Positions 26,392 to 35,510 are shown, numbered from the stretch's first letter. The stretch is DNA of 64,000 bases from Bacteroidota bacterium (GCA_021324735.1 JAJPIO010000004.1:62001-126000); one strand, 5' to 3'. Program-made: numbers and translations. The notes: generated from the letters alone by a model not told the origin.

Positions 26392-26439
26392 TGGTCACAA
26401 AGCATTAAGAGATAACCGCACGACGAGCATCACGGAGAT

Positions 26440-26668
26440 TAGGTCGAGAGTCCGCCCAAAGGACGACAGATGTATAGCGAAGCCATTTATGGCTGGAATA
26501 TTAGGCAGTATTTAAGGTAAAGTCCGGAGGACGACAGAAACGTCACGTGAAGAAATCTGTCGTCCTACGGACTTCTGCTCTTTTTGCCTATTCATTTCCA
26601 GGCCTGAAGGCCTTCGCTATACGTCTGGCGTCCCTTCGGCAAGCTCAGGGCAGACACTAACGGACGAA
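26440..26668. repeat. Dispersed hairpin repeat, copy C with 23-base insertion
   Basis: Complete copy: starts AGGTCGAGAGTCCGCC like copy A, has ATAGCGAAGCCATTTATGGC (26474-26493), inner pair AGTCCGGAGGACGACAGA and TCTGTCGTCCTACGGACT, and ends near CGGACGAAAG. Compared with A and B it carries an extra 23 bases (26635-26657, TTCGGCAAGCTCAGGG and following), which resembles another widespread bacterial intergenic repeat. Same orientation as copies A and B. Confidence 0.85.
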
Positions 26669-27031
26669 AGACCCACCTCACGTTGGTCGAACATTGGATT
26701 TAAAAAGCGCAATTTATTGGAACTATTTTCAATAATTATATGTTCTTATAATTGCGAAATTTTCCCGGCTTCTACGCTCAATCCCCTCATCAAACCGGCA
26801 AAATACTTAACGTCTCTTTCTAAGAGAATAAAACCATGAAATTACGATAGACACTCCACTATATAAAAATTCTACTTTCCTGAAATAGCCTAACCCATGA
26901 GAAATAAGTAGTGACGGAAATCCTAATAGTTGTGTACAAGAGTGAATTTCGGTCGATCGGGGTTATCCTGTGCGTTGGATCGGTGACGTAGGCGCTTTCA
27001 TTAAATTACAACGCAAAACAAAATCAAAATT

Positions 27032-28318
27032 TTGAGTACTTCCTCGACACGCCGCATTGCCCTCTTCGGATCGACCGGCTCGATCGGCGTCAATACGCTG
27101 GACGTCATCCAACGCAATACGTCAATGGACGGCAAGCCGCTCTTTGAAGTCACCTACCTTGCGACGAACCGGAACATCGATCTGCTGGCGGCACAGATCG
27201 CGGCCTTTCATCCGAAAGCCGTTGCCGTGGCAGATGCGCATGCGGGCGGCGAACTCGTGGCGAGAGATCCGGGATGTGAAGTGCTTATTGGCGACGAAGG
27301 ACTTCGAGAACTGGCTCGCCGCGGCGAGTACGATATTTTCGTCGGTGCGTTAGTCGGTTTTGCGGGACTTGCGCCGACGATCGAGGCGGTCCGTCAAGGC
27401 AAGCGGATCGCGCTTGCGAACAAGGAGACGCTCGTCGTTGCCGGCGAATTGCTCACGGCGCTCGCGAAACAGTCCGGCAGCGAGCTATTGCCGATCGACT
27501 CGGAGCATTCGGCCATTTATCAGTGCCTCATCGGTGAGTCGCACGGGAGCATTCGAAGAATTATATTGACAGCGAGCGGCGGCCCATTCCGCTCACGACC
27601 CAAGGAGTCCTTCCCATCGATCGCTGCGGCCGATGCGCTGAAGCACCCCAATTGGGTGATGGGCCGGAAGATCACGATCGACTCCGCAACGCTGATGAAC
27701 AAGGGCCTGGAGACGATCGAAGCCAAATGGCTTTTCGATCTGCCGCTCGAGAAGATCGATATCATCGTGCACCCGCAGTCGATCGTTCACTCGGTGGTGG
27801 AGTTCGTGGATGGCAGCGTCAAGGCGCAGCTCGGAATGCCGGACATGCGGCTGCCGATCCAGTATGCGTTAGCGGCCCCTGACAGATTGGAACGATCGTA
27901 CGACCTGCTGGACCTCATGATGACCGCCCCGCTCGAGTTCTTTCCGCCAGACTATGAGAAATTTCCTTGCCTCGGTCTTGCAAAGGAAGCGGGGATGCTT
28001 GGTGGACTCTATCCCTGTATCCTGAACGCCGCCAACGAAGTCGCCGTGGAAGCATTTTTGAACGGCGTTATCCAGTTTACGCAAATTCCCGAGCTAATCG
28101 AGGCCGCCCTGGATGCCCGTCCCGGCTCGCCGGACCTCCCGTTCAGTGCCACAAGCGACCGGGAGATCTCGAACTCGATCGATCGAATAAACACATGCGA
28201 CTCCGAGACCCGGCAGTGGTGCGAGGAGTTTTTACGGTCGGCCCGGTTTTCCGCCCCCGCAAAACCGGGCCAAATACGGGAACGTAGCCCTAAAACGAAA
28301 GCGTTTAATGAGTCTTGA
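27032..28318 (+). CDS. dxr: 1-deoxy-D-xylulose 5-phosphate reductoisomerase
   Basis: A 428-residue enzyme of the non-mevalonate isoprenoid pathway, converting deoxyxylulose phosphate to methylerythritol phosphate with NADPH. N-terminal nucleotide fold IALFGSTGSIGVNTLDVI, then GKRIALANKETLV, metal-site region PIDSEHSAIYQCL, LTASGGPFR, HPNWVMGRKITIDSATLMNKGLE, and HPQSIVHSVVEFVDGS. Start is TTG at 27032, the only start consistent with the fold. The protein extends about 40 residues beyond the usual end (after about 388) in a polar, Ser/Arg-rich tail. The frequent neighbour rseP is absent. Next gene is 177 bases downstream. Confidence 0.97.
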   Translation: MSTSSTRRIALFGSTGSIGVNTLDVIQRNTSMDGKPLFEVTYLATNRNIDLLAAQIAAFHPKAVAVADAHAGGELVARDPGCEVLIGDEGLRELARRGEYDIFVGALVGFAGLAPTIEAVRQGKRIALANKETLVVAGELLTALAKQSGSELLPIDSEHSAIYQCLIGESHGSIRRIILTASGGPFRSRPKESFPSIAAADALKHPNWVMGRKITIDSATLMNKGLETIEAKWLFDLPLEKIDIIVHPQSIVHSVVEFVDGSVKAQLGMPDMRLPIQYALAAPDRLERSYDLLDLMMTAPLEFFPPDYEKFPCLGLAKEAGMLGGLYPCILNAANEVAVEAFLNGVIQFTQIPELIEAALDARPGSPDLPFSATSDREISNSIDRINTCDSETRQWCEEFLRSARFSAPAKPGQIRERSPKTKAFNES

Positions 28319-28495
28319 AATTCCACGTCTTTGCTGACTGAAAATTACGCTTTTTGTAGAAAGAAGCGTCTTTGTTTGCGTTTCCTCTGTGCTTTTAGCA
28401 TGTGTGCGTTGTAGCAAAGAATTGAGCAAGAATGAGCGTTGCGTTAAATTAGCGCCGCTTGGGTCAGCGAGATAATATAAAAGGACTCCGAATCA

Positions 28496-28975
28496 GTGGC
28501 TAAAACAGCAGCGGCGACCAAAACCACGCGTCCGCGGACACGTAGACGTTCGAAATATATTACCGGGCTCATGCTATGCTCGGAATGTACGCGCACAGCT
28601 CGCAAAGAGATCGTTGGCGAGGCGCGTACGCAGATGGCCGGCGAGGCGCCGCAACCGATCGACCGCCAGGAAGAGGGTCCGCAGAACGAGAACTTGTGGG
28701 TCCGCTGCACGAAGTGTCACAACACGATGCTGGTGAACCTGGCCGCGCTCATGAGCGAAAAGCCGAAGACCCACACCACGCTGACCGCCGCCGAGTGCAC
28801 GCCATATACGCCCAGCCGCATTTATGCCATCGGCGAAGCCATCTACCATAAGGACTGGGATGACGTCGGCACCGTTGTTGGTAAGGAAGTAACGGCCAGC
28901 GGCCGCAATGCCGTGATCGTCCATTTTGATAAGTCGGGCGAGCGAAAACTTTTAGAGAACTTTCAGCCGCAATAA
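28496..28975 (+). CDS. Zinc-ribbon protein with Tudor/CarD-like C-terminal domain
   Basis: A 159-residue protein starting at GTG (28496) with a Shine-Dalgarno AAGGA ten bases upstream. After a basic, Ala/Thr/Arg-rich N-terminus come two Cys pairs, CSEC (about 28-31) and CTKC (about 71-74), likely holding zinc. The C-terminal part, IYAIGEAIYHKDWDDVGTVVGKEV...VIVHFDKSGERKLLENF, fits the small beta-barrel seen at the C-terminus of UvrD and in CarD-like proteins, which bind RNA polymerase. A link with transcription is therefore plausible but inferred. Located 45 bases upstream of rpsU and probably cotranscribed with it. Confidence 0.65.
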   Translation: MAKTAAATKTTRPRTRRRSKYITGLMLCSECTRTARKEIVGEARTQMAGEAPQPIDRQEEGPQNENLWVRCTKCHNTMLVNLAALMSEKPKTHTTLTAAECTPYTPSRIYAIGEAIYHKDWDDVGTVVGKEVTASGRNAVIVHFDKSGERKLLENFQPQ

Positions 28976-29020
28976 GGCTGTTACGTGGCCCCATAATTTT
29001 ATTAAGGAGAAGAGACAAGA

Positions 29021-29215
29021 GTGGTAGGAATTATCGTCCAGGAACACGAGCCGATCGATCGGGCTCTGCGCCGTTTTAAGAAGAAATACGAGCGCGCGGG
29101 CATTTTGAAAGAATACCGCCGCCGGACCTATTATGAGAAGCCTTCGGTAAAAGGCAAGATGATGCGCCAGCGTGCGGCACGACGTCAGCACCGCATCCAG
29201 GAAGAGCAAGCATAA
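29021..29215 (+). CDS. rpsU: 30S ribosomal protein S21
   Basis: A 64-residue, very basic protein matching S21: [38 protein letters not shown]21 joins the 30S platform near the anti-Shine-Dalgarno end of 16S rRNA. Start is GTG at 29021, supported by AAGGAGA at 29004-29010, one of the best ribosome-binding sites in the window. It follows the zinc-ribbon gene and is closed by a strong terminator. Length is typical for the phylum. Confidence 0.97.
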   Translation: MVGIIVQEHEPIDRALRRFKKKYERAGILKEYRRRTYYEKPSVKGKMMRQRAARRQHRIQEEQA

Positions 29216-29236
29216 ATTGCACACTATTTTTTATAG

Positions 29237-29267
29237 AAAACCCGTTCGAACCTACCGAACGGGTTTT
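29237..29267 (+). terminator. Rho-independent terminator after rpsU
   Basis: AAAACCCGTTCG (29237-29248) pairs with CGAACGGGTTTT (29256-29267) around a seven-base loop, followed by T-rich sequence. Twenty-one bases after the rpsU stop. Confidence 0.92.
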
Positions 29268-29411
29268 TGATTTTTATCACCTTTATTAATAAGTTAATAA
29301 AATATTCGGATTTCATTGTGTAACGGTCGAATAAGTATTATATTGTAGTCAAGATATGGCTGCTTTGTCCAAGTAGTCGTTTGGTTTGGGTTACCGTCAC
29401 ATTTAACGATC

Positions 29412-32288
29412 ATGATTACCTCGAGAACGACACAGCACTTTGTTTCTTCGCGTTACTTTGCTCCCTTCTTGATACTTATTGTTAGTCTTATAGCATCGAC
29501 GGCCATGGGCCAACAAGTCACGCTACTAAGCACTCAGACATTTTCATCCTCTTCGATGCCGCCCAGCGGTTGGACGTCGGGGGGAGGATTTTTCTGGTCG
29601 AGTAATGGCGATGGCGGCTCTAACGGATCGGCGGTTTGTGATATCTGGAATTACGGTGTCGGGCCACTTAGCACACCGTCCATCAATGCCAGCAAGTACG
29701 CCATTGCGGCTGATTCGGTATGGGTCGATTTCGATTTCTTCTGGGAGTATAATGGCTATGATGCCGCCGGATATGGCGATGATGAATTCATCTTCCAAGT
29801 CAATTCCGATCAATTGATCACGGGTACCCAGGCCCAGCTTTATACGTATTATGCCCCCAATGACTACAACTTCAGTCTGATTCAGACATCGACGAGTTAC
29901 TGGCGGCATTATCATGTGCTCGTACCAGTAGCGGATCGCACGTCAGGCATGACGGTTTCCTTTACCGAAAGTCCGAATTGGGGCTGCTCGGATTATGCGA
30001 TCGACAATGTAACGGTCACCGCCTTCGCGGTTCCTCCGGCTGAATTATCCTTGCAACCGAAATCCCTTAATTTCGGAGCGTTGCTTGTTGGTCAATCGAG
30101 CCAGATTTGCACGTTGAAGGCCTCGTCGGTCGGACAGCAGACGCTGCACATTCAAAACATCTCACTCTCCGGCTCTAACGCTTTTTCGATCGTAAGCGGA
30201 CCTCCTGTTGGTACCGCGATAGCGGCTGGAAGTTCGGCTTCCTGGTGCATTCAGTTTTTACCGCTCTCACGCGGTGCGGCAACCGGAACGCTCACGGTCA
30301 CTACCGACGGTGCGGATTCCGGTACTCAGGTGGTGCAACTTACAGGATACGGAGCGGCTCCAACGATTTCCTATGGCGTCACTTCGCTCTTTAATCGCGT
30401 CCATAAACGAATAGGCGATACCGCAACAACAATACGGTATATTCCCGTAACGTCGACCGGTGATGGCCCCGTCACGTTCAATAATTTCACCTTCATTGGG
30501 TTGAATGCGAACAACTACTCGATCGCCTATATGCCTCAGAACCCGCTTCCACCCGGTATGAGCGATTCGATCGGCGTACGCTTTACACCGACTATTGAAG
30601 GCAGACCGGATGCACAATTAATAATTAGTACCAATGCGACGAATAAGCCGCTCGATACGGTAATGATGCTTGGCGTCGGGACCTTACAACATTTAGTTAT
30701 CACGGTCTCACCACCAGGTAGCGGCAATACGGTAATGTTCGATTCCGTCGCTATGGGCGACTCCGTGTGTCAGTCCATTACCCTGACGAATCCTGGAACC
30801 GATACTCTCCGAATTTTGCGGCAGTTAGTAACCTACGGAGATTATGATTTCTCCTTCTATCCTCTTCGTGGTGCCGACACCATGATCGTGCCCGGAGGTA
30901 CAAAGGTGACGAACATCTGCTTCAAGCCGATCAAGAATGGCTTCCGAGAAGCTTCCATCCGGTTCTTCACCAATATTCCGGCGACCTTCGAAATGCCGAC
31001 CCGCGATACAAGCCAGTTCGTCGTGAATATCAACGGAATTGGAGTACCATACGGTCTTCTTTCCGTGACAGGGCCAATAGTCGATTCTGCGGTTATAGGC
31101 AACACGAATTGCATTACCGATACGCTGAAGAATGTTGGCTTAGCGGATATGACGATCACTTCTGCTGTGATCACCGGTCCGACCGCTTCCCAATTTAGCG
31201 TCAGTACGCCAACACCATTTACTGTTCCGTTTGGACAGACGAAACTGGTATCGCTGTGCTTTACCGCGCATACCCGTGGCCCCGTCGGTGATACGCTTAC
31301 CGTTACTGGCACCACGTCGGAGCATTCATTCACCATTGTGCTTCCGCTTACAGGATATGGCTTACAACAATGTGCAACTGCATCACCTTTGACGGCTGCC
31401 TTTGGCGCAAAAGGTATTACGCTCGTTGGTGCAACAGATGTAGATACTATCACTGTACAGAATTGCGGCGATCTCAGCGCTACGTTCACACCAAGCATTA
31501 CGGCTGGTGCAACAACATATACTGTTAGCCCAAACACGGCAGTACAAGTCGCACCAGGCGCTTCTACTACATTCGTTGTCAGCTTCAAACCGACAGCAAT
31601 GGGCAATGCAGCAGGTACGCTTATGGTCTCCGGAGGCCCCGCTCCGATCAACGTAACGCTGAATGGCGTTGGCGGTGGAGTCACCGCAAGCGCGACCGGC
31701 TCGCCCAATGCTCCGGTTTCGATCGGTGCATGCCAGAACTTCTCGATAACGGTAACCAATAGTGGTAACGTTGATTGGACGCCAGGAACGGCAACGATCG
31801 GCGGAGCTAATGCCAACGACTTCACCGTCGTTACGCAAGTGACGCCATCAACGATTCCTGCCGGTGAGACGGGAGTCGTAACGGTCCAGTTCTGCCCGAA
31901 GACCGTCGGTACGGAATCGATGACTCTTACATTCCCGAACGCCTCTCCGGCGCCGTTAACCTCCTTCAGTTATACGACGAACGGGGTCGGTGCTTCGAGC
32001 GGTGTCTCACTTAAGGCCGAACAAAATGGCTTTGTATTAGGACAGAGCTATCCGAACCCAATGAATGGCACCGCAGATGTGTTCGTCACGCTTCCAAAGG
32101 ATGCAGCGATCCGTATCGACCTGCTCGACATGAGCGGAGCGGTTGTGAAGACAATGTTTACAGGCACGCTGGGAGCAGGCGATCATACGCTTTCGCTGGA
32201 CGCTCGTACTCTCGCAAGTGGTACATACTTCTATTGCCTTACGAGCGGCGATGTGCGTCTCACTCGGGAATTCATTCTTATGAAGTAG
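29412..32288 (+). CDS. Giant secreted protein: adhesin-like head plus HYDIN/ASPM-like repeats and type IX C-terminal domain
   Basis: A 958-residue exported protein. Signal peptide to about 35 (ending TAMGQQ); residues 36-205 form a jelly-roll like the choice-of-anchor J/MAM-type adhesin domain, with FWEYNGYDAAGYGDDEFIFQ and the end YAIDNVTVTAFAVPP. Six beta-sandwich modules of the choice-of-anchor D (ASPM/SPD-2/HYDIN) type follow, about 210-870, beginning LSLQPKSLNFG. Modules 1, 3, 4 and 6 carry a Cys pair placed near the second and seventh strands, likely a disulfide in each. The C-terminus, LGQSYPNPMNGTADV...IDLLDMSGAVVKTM...GTYFYCLTSGDVRLTREFILMK, is a type A sorting domain for type IX secretion. 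Likely surface-attached through PorU. Paralogous to the next gene. Confidence 0.85.
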   Translation: MITSRTTQHFVSSRYFAPFLILIVSLIASTAMGQQVTLLSTQTFSSSSMPPSGWTSGGGFFWSSNGDGGSNGSAVCDIWNYGVGPLSTPSINASKYAIAADSVWVDFDFFWEYNGYDAAGYGDDEFIFQVNSDQLITGTQAQLYTYYAPNDYNFSLIQTSTSYWRHYHVLVPVADRTSGMTVSFTESPNWGCSDYAIDNVTVTAFAVPPAELSLQPKSLNFGALLVGQSSQICTLKASSVGQQTLHIQNISLSGSNAFSIVSGPPVGTAIAAGSSASWCIQFLPLSRGAATGTLTVTTDGADSGTQVVQLTGYGAAPTISYGVTSLFNRVHKRIGDTATTIRYIPVTSTGDGPVTFNNFTFIGLNANNYSIAYMPQNPLPPGMSDSIGVRFTPTIEGRPDAQLIISTNATNKPLDTVMMLGVGTLQHLVITVSPPGSGNTVMFDSVAMGDSVCQSITLTNPGTDTLRILRQLVTYGDYDFSFYPLRGADTMIVPGGTKVTNICFKPIKNGFREASIRFFTNIPATFEMPTRDTSQFVVNINGIGVPYGLLSVTGPIVDSAVIGNTNCITDTLKNVGLADMTITSAVITGPTASQFSVSTPTPFTVPFGQTKLVSLCFTAHTRGPVGDTLTVTGTTSEHSFTIVLPLTGYGLQQCATASPLTAAFGAKGITLVGATDVDTITVQNCGDLSATFTPSITAGATTYTVSPNTAVQVAPGASTTFVVSFKPTAMGNAAGTLMVSGGPAPINVTLNGVGGGVTASATGSPNAPVSIGACQNFSITVTNSGNVDWTPGTATIGGANANDFTVVTQVTPSTIPAGETGVVTVQFCPKTVGTESMTLTFPNASPAPLTSFSYTTNGVGASSGVSLKAEQNGFVLGQSYPNPMNGTADVFVTLPKDAAIRIDLLDMSGAVVKTMFTGTLGAGDHTLSLDARTLASGTYFYCLTSGDVRLTREFILMK

Positions 32289-32312
32289 TACTTTTTCTTA
32301 CACTTCAAAATA

Positions 32313-32340
32313 AGCGGCCTTTGCATGTGCAAAGGCCGCT
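32313..32340 (+). terminator. Terminator after the first secreted protein
   Basis: A 13-base-pair perfect stem, AGCGGCCTTTGCA (32313-32325) with TGCAAAGGCCGCT (32328-32340), then CTTGTTTT. It separates the two tandem paralogous genes, so the second needs its own promoter. Confidence 0.88.
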
Positions 32341-32407
32341 CTTGTTTTCATGCTTGTCTCACAGACGAGTAGCTTCATGATTTTATGCCAAGCCAGTTAA
32401 AAAGTTG

Positions 32408-32415
32408 TATCTTTG
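32408..32415 (+). promoter_or_regulatory. Candidate Bacteroidota -7 promoter element
   Basis: TATCTTTG matches the TAnnTTTG element recognised by the primary sigma factor of Bacteroidota, between the upstream terminator and the downstream secreted-protein gene. The expected -33 TTG is not clear. It overlaps the earliest possible TTG start at 32413, which supports translation starting later, at 32506. Confidence 0.4.
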
Positions 32416-32505
32416 TGGAGTAAACCTCCCTTTGTGGTTTACAGCGGTCCTCCGAATCTCCCGGTCGAACGCCCTACTTACAATCATTTATTCTCTGTAG
32501 GTCCG

Positions 32506-35490
32506 ATGAGAATCTCTAATCACTTCCAACGCATTCTTTGCGCCGTTTTGGTGCTGTTTAGTTTATCACTTATCGCTTCTAATTCATGGGCACTCCCGAA
32601 AGTGTTAGTGGTGGGAGCCGAAATAGATTCATGGGGTCAGGACGTAGCCGCTAAGCTATACAATACCGGCCAATTTGAATCGGTTGATTGGTTTAATTGC
32701 AGAAGCGAAGCACCCTCCCTTTCGACCCTTCAATCCTACAACGCGGTTCTGGCGTTCACCGATTACAATGCAGCCACAGGCACCGGTGATGCCCTCGCTT
32801 CTTATGTCGATGGCGGCGGCGGGCTCGTCCTCTGTATGTTCAGCTATAGCTCCGGTTGGACGTTCGATGGACCCCTTATGACCAGCACATATCTGGCATT
32901 GTCTGCCGACGTTAGTGTCAATTATGGGTTTGCGAGCCTCGGTGGTGTAAGCCGTCCTTCCCACCCTATTATGGCAAATGTAACGACGTTCGACGGAGGC
33001 GAAAGCAGCTACCGATGCTCCTCATCGCTCGTTGGCGATGCCTACACCATCGCTTATTGGGATGATGAAAATATTCTTGCCGCAGCACGCGATGATGTCG
33101 GGCCCAGCCACGTTCGACGAGCGGATCTCAATTTCTTTCCTGTCTCTTCCGATATTCGATCGGATTTATGGACAGCGAGTACTGACGGCGCCATCTTAAT
33201 GGCCAACGCACTTACATGGGTAACGGGTCAATCAGCACCACCACCTCAACTTAGTCTGCAGCCGAAGTCACTAAATTTTGGAACAGCCGAAATAAGTGAA
33301 CCTCCGGTCACGCTGTGTGTGACGGCAAGCAACGTCGGCGAGGGTACGCTTCATATTCAAAATTATAGTATTACAGGAATGCCGGACTATGCTGTAACGA
33401 GTGGTCCGCAGATCGGCGATTCTATTCTTCCTGGCAGCTCCGCTGAGTTCTGTATCAGCTTCACCCCATTTGGTGCTGGCCCCCGTACTGCAACCTTCAC
33501 GTTGGGCACCGACGGAAGGGATTCCGCTTCCCAATCGGTAAGCCTCCTTGGCACTGGCGTCGCACCAGAAGTCCAATATCAGGAAACGAGCCTCTTCCAT
33601 ACCTCTCGTGTACGGCTACGCAGAACGACCGTAGCTTACTTACACGTCTCGTCGATCGGGACGGGGCCATTGACGATCAGGAACGCGCACTTTACAGGTA
33701 CTAACCCAGATAATTATACGATCGTACACATGCCGGAAGGGCCGATCCCTGCCGGTATGACCGATTCTATTGGTATCCAATTCGGCCCGAAATTCGAAGG
33801 TCGTACCGATGCCGCGCTCGTGGTAACAACGAATGCGCTCACTCTTCCAGTATACACGCTACCACTATCTGGTATCGGTATTCTGCAACGCCTGACCATC
33901 ACGACCGCCTCGGCTCTCACCGGAAATACCCTTAACTTCGATTCCGTAGCGATTGGGGATTCGCTTTGCGCTGCTCTTAGCCTATACAATCCGGGTTCTG
34001 ACACACTGACGATCTCAAAGCAGATGAAGAATGGCGGTGATTATGATTTCACATTGTTCCCACTCACAGGATCGACTGTAAAATTGCTTCCTGGCGCAAC
34101 CGGAATTGTCAACATCTGCTTCAAGCCGTTGCGTAATGGCACTCGTGTGGCGAACTTCTCTTTCTACACCGATATTCCGCAGACGTTCGATGCTCCGCCT
34201 CGTGATACCAGCAAGTTCACGATCTACGTAACTGGTATCGGTGTACCGTTTGGCAAACTCATCGTAACAGGACCGATAGTCGATTCGGCGTTGGTCCGTC
34301 AAACGTCCTGCATAACGGACCTGCTATCCAATATCGGTCAGGCGAACATCACGGTTTCGCGCACCTATATTACCGGGCAAACCGCACCTCAATTCACCGT
34401 TAACTCGGGTGCGCCGTTTACCCTTTCGCCAGGTCAGTCACGATCTGCGTCCTTGTGCTTTACCCCACTTGTACCCGGATTCGTGTTCGATACGTTAGTC
34501 GTATTAGGATCGACTTCCGATCATCCGATCACCCTGATGGTACCGCTTATTGGTTACGGCACACAACATTGTGCTCAGCCTTCTGCCATGAGCGTCGAGT
34601 TCGGCACAAAGGGATTAACGCTCGTAGGTTCAACATCGTATGATACGATCACGGTAAACAATTGCGGAGATTTTCCAGAGACCTACTCCGCTCAGCTTCT
34701 ATCCGGAGTTACTACGTACACGGTAACACCAGCCGCTTCAGCCGTAATAGCTCCAGGAAGCGCTGCAACGTTTATCGTGAAATTCGCTCCGTTGGCTATT
34801 GGCCCAGCCGTAGGCTCCTTGCAGATCACGAGCGGTGCTACTCCGCAAGTAGTAACACTGAATGGCGTCGGAGCCGGTATTATTGCGACCGCCATGGGAG
34901 CACCCACCTCTCCGGTTCCAATTCGTGATTGCTCGAACTTCGATATTACGATCACGAACAACGGTAATACTGATTGGACATTGGGCGATGCTCTTATTAC
35001 AGGGGCAGACGCTAATGATTTCTCGGTCGTTACCCAAGCTACTCCGGCAACGATTCCTGCTGATGGCTCTGCAACTATTACGATTCGGTTCTGCCCGAAA
35101 AAGATCGGCACAGAATACATGACGCTGACCTTCCCGAATTCCAGCCCGATGCCGTTGGTACCAGGATTCAGCTATACAACGTCCGGTATTGGCGCAGCCA
35201 ATTCGGTATCATCCTTCGAGCAGCAGGATGGTTTCGAACTCGGTCAAACCTATCCTAATCCGACCAATAGCTCGGCTGATCTGGTAGTGACAACTCCGAG
35301 AGATGCTAATGTGCGTATCGACATACTCGATCTTACGGGCCATGTTGTACGTACCGTCTTTTCGGGATTCATGGCTGCTGGGAAGCAAGTGCTGACGATC
35401 GACGGCAAGGATCTTTCGAGCGGCACATATCTCTACACTCTTACAAGTGGCAATGTTCGGCTGGCGCGACAGTTCATGCTGATGAAGTAG
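32506..35490 (+). CDS. Giant secreted protein: ThuA/GATase-like head plus HYDIN/ASPM-like repeats and type IX C-terminal domain
   Basis: About 994 residues, paralogous to the preceding gene over the repeat region and C-terminus but with a different head. MRISNHFQRILCAVLVLFSL...SWA is a signal peptide, which is why I start at the ATG 32506 rather than the TTG at 32413. The head (about 32-240) begins LPKVLVVGAEIDSWGQDVAAKLYN and includes YNAVLAFTDYN and ASYVDGGGGLVLCMFSY, a flavodoxin/ThuA-like fold often found in exported proteins. HYDIN-like modules with a Cys pair per module follow, then FELGQTYPNPTNSSADL...IDILDLTGHVVRTV...LARQFMLMK as type IX sorting domain. Enzymatic activity of the head is uncertain. 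Confidence 0.82.
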   Translation: MRISNHFQRILCAVLVLFSLSLIASNSWALPKVLVVGAEIDSWGQDVAAKLYNTGQFESVDWFNCRSEAPSLSTLQSYNAVLAFTDYNAATGTGDALASYVDGGGGLVLCMFSYSSGWTFDGPLMTSTYLALSADVSVNYGFASLGGVSRPSHPIMANVTTFDGGESSYRCSSSLVGDAYTIAYWDDENILAAARDDVGPSHVRRADLNFFPVSSDIRSDLWTASTDGAILMANALTWVTGQSAPPPQLSLQPKSLNFGTAEISEPPVTLCVTASNVGEGTLHIQNYSITGMPDYAVTSGPQIGDSILPGSSAEFCISFTPFGAGPRTATFTLGTDGRDSASQSVSLLGTGVAPEVQYQETSLFHTSRVRLRRTTVAYLHVSSIGTGPLTIRNAHFTGTNPDNYTIVHMPEGPIPAGMTDSIGIQFGPKFEGRTDAALVVTTNALTLPVYTLPLSGIGILQRLTITTASALTGNTLNFDSVAIGDSLCAALSLYNPGSDTLTISKQMKNGGDYDFTLFPLTGSTVKLLPGATGIVNICFKPLRNGTRVANFSFYTDIPQTFDAPPRDTSKFTIYVTGIGVPFGKLIVTGPIVDSALVRQTSCITDLLSNIGQANITVSRTYITGQTAPQFTVNSGAPFTLSPGQSRSASLCFTPLVPGFVFDTLVVLGSTSDHPITLMVPLIGYGTQHCAQPSAMSVEFGTKGLTLVGSTSYDTITVNNCGDFPETYSAQLLSGVTTYTVTPAASAVIAPGSAATFIVKFAPLAIGPAVGSLQITSGATPQVVTLNGVGAGIIATAMGAPTSPVPIRDCSNFDITITNNGNTDWTLGDALITGADANDFSVVTQATPATIPADGSATITIRFCPKKIGTEYMTLTFPNSSPMPLVPGFSYTTSGIGAANSVSSFEQQDGFELGQTYPNPTNSSADLVVTTPRDANVRIDILDLTGHVVRTVFSGFMAAGKQVLTIDGKDLSSGTYLYTLTSGNVRLARQFMLMK

Positions 35491-35510
35491 TTTACGATCT
35501 ACGTAAATGA

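Larger units (their letters stand above)
26140..27031. other. 892-base gene-free region with repeat copies B and C
   Basis: Between the start of the lipoprotein gene and dxr lie repeat copies B and C (listed separately) and about 360 bases of mostly AT-rich sequence from 26670 to dxr. The short reading frames here are parts of the repeats: similar peptides beginning MHSEGLQAW are encoded by copies A and B, which shows they follow the repeat rather than a gene. The dxr promoter must be in the last few hundred bases, but I could not identify its boxes. Confidence 0.6.

Noticed and set aside
24972-26398. Small frames encoding similar peptides starting MHSEGLQAW in the hairpin repeats
   Set aside because: They are similar because the DNA repeats are similar; copy B and the region around it shift the frame, no ribosome-binding site is present, and the structure explains the conservation better than coding.
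30857-31825. A 322-codon open frame on the minus strand inside the first giant secreted-protein gene
   Set aside because: It is exactly antisense to a repeat-rich coding region whose Thr/Ser/Gly codons leave the opposite strand open; no start signal, family motif or signal peptide, and the plus-strand protein is well supported.
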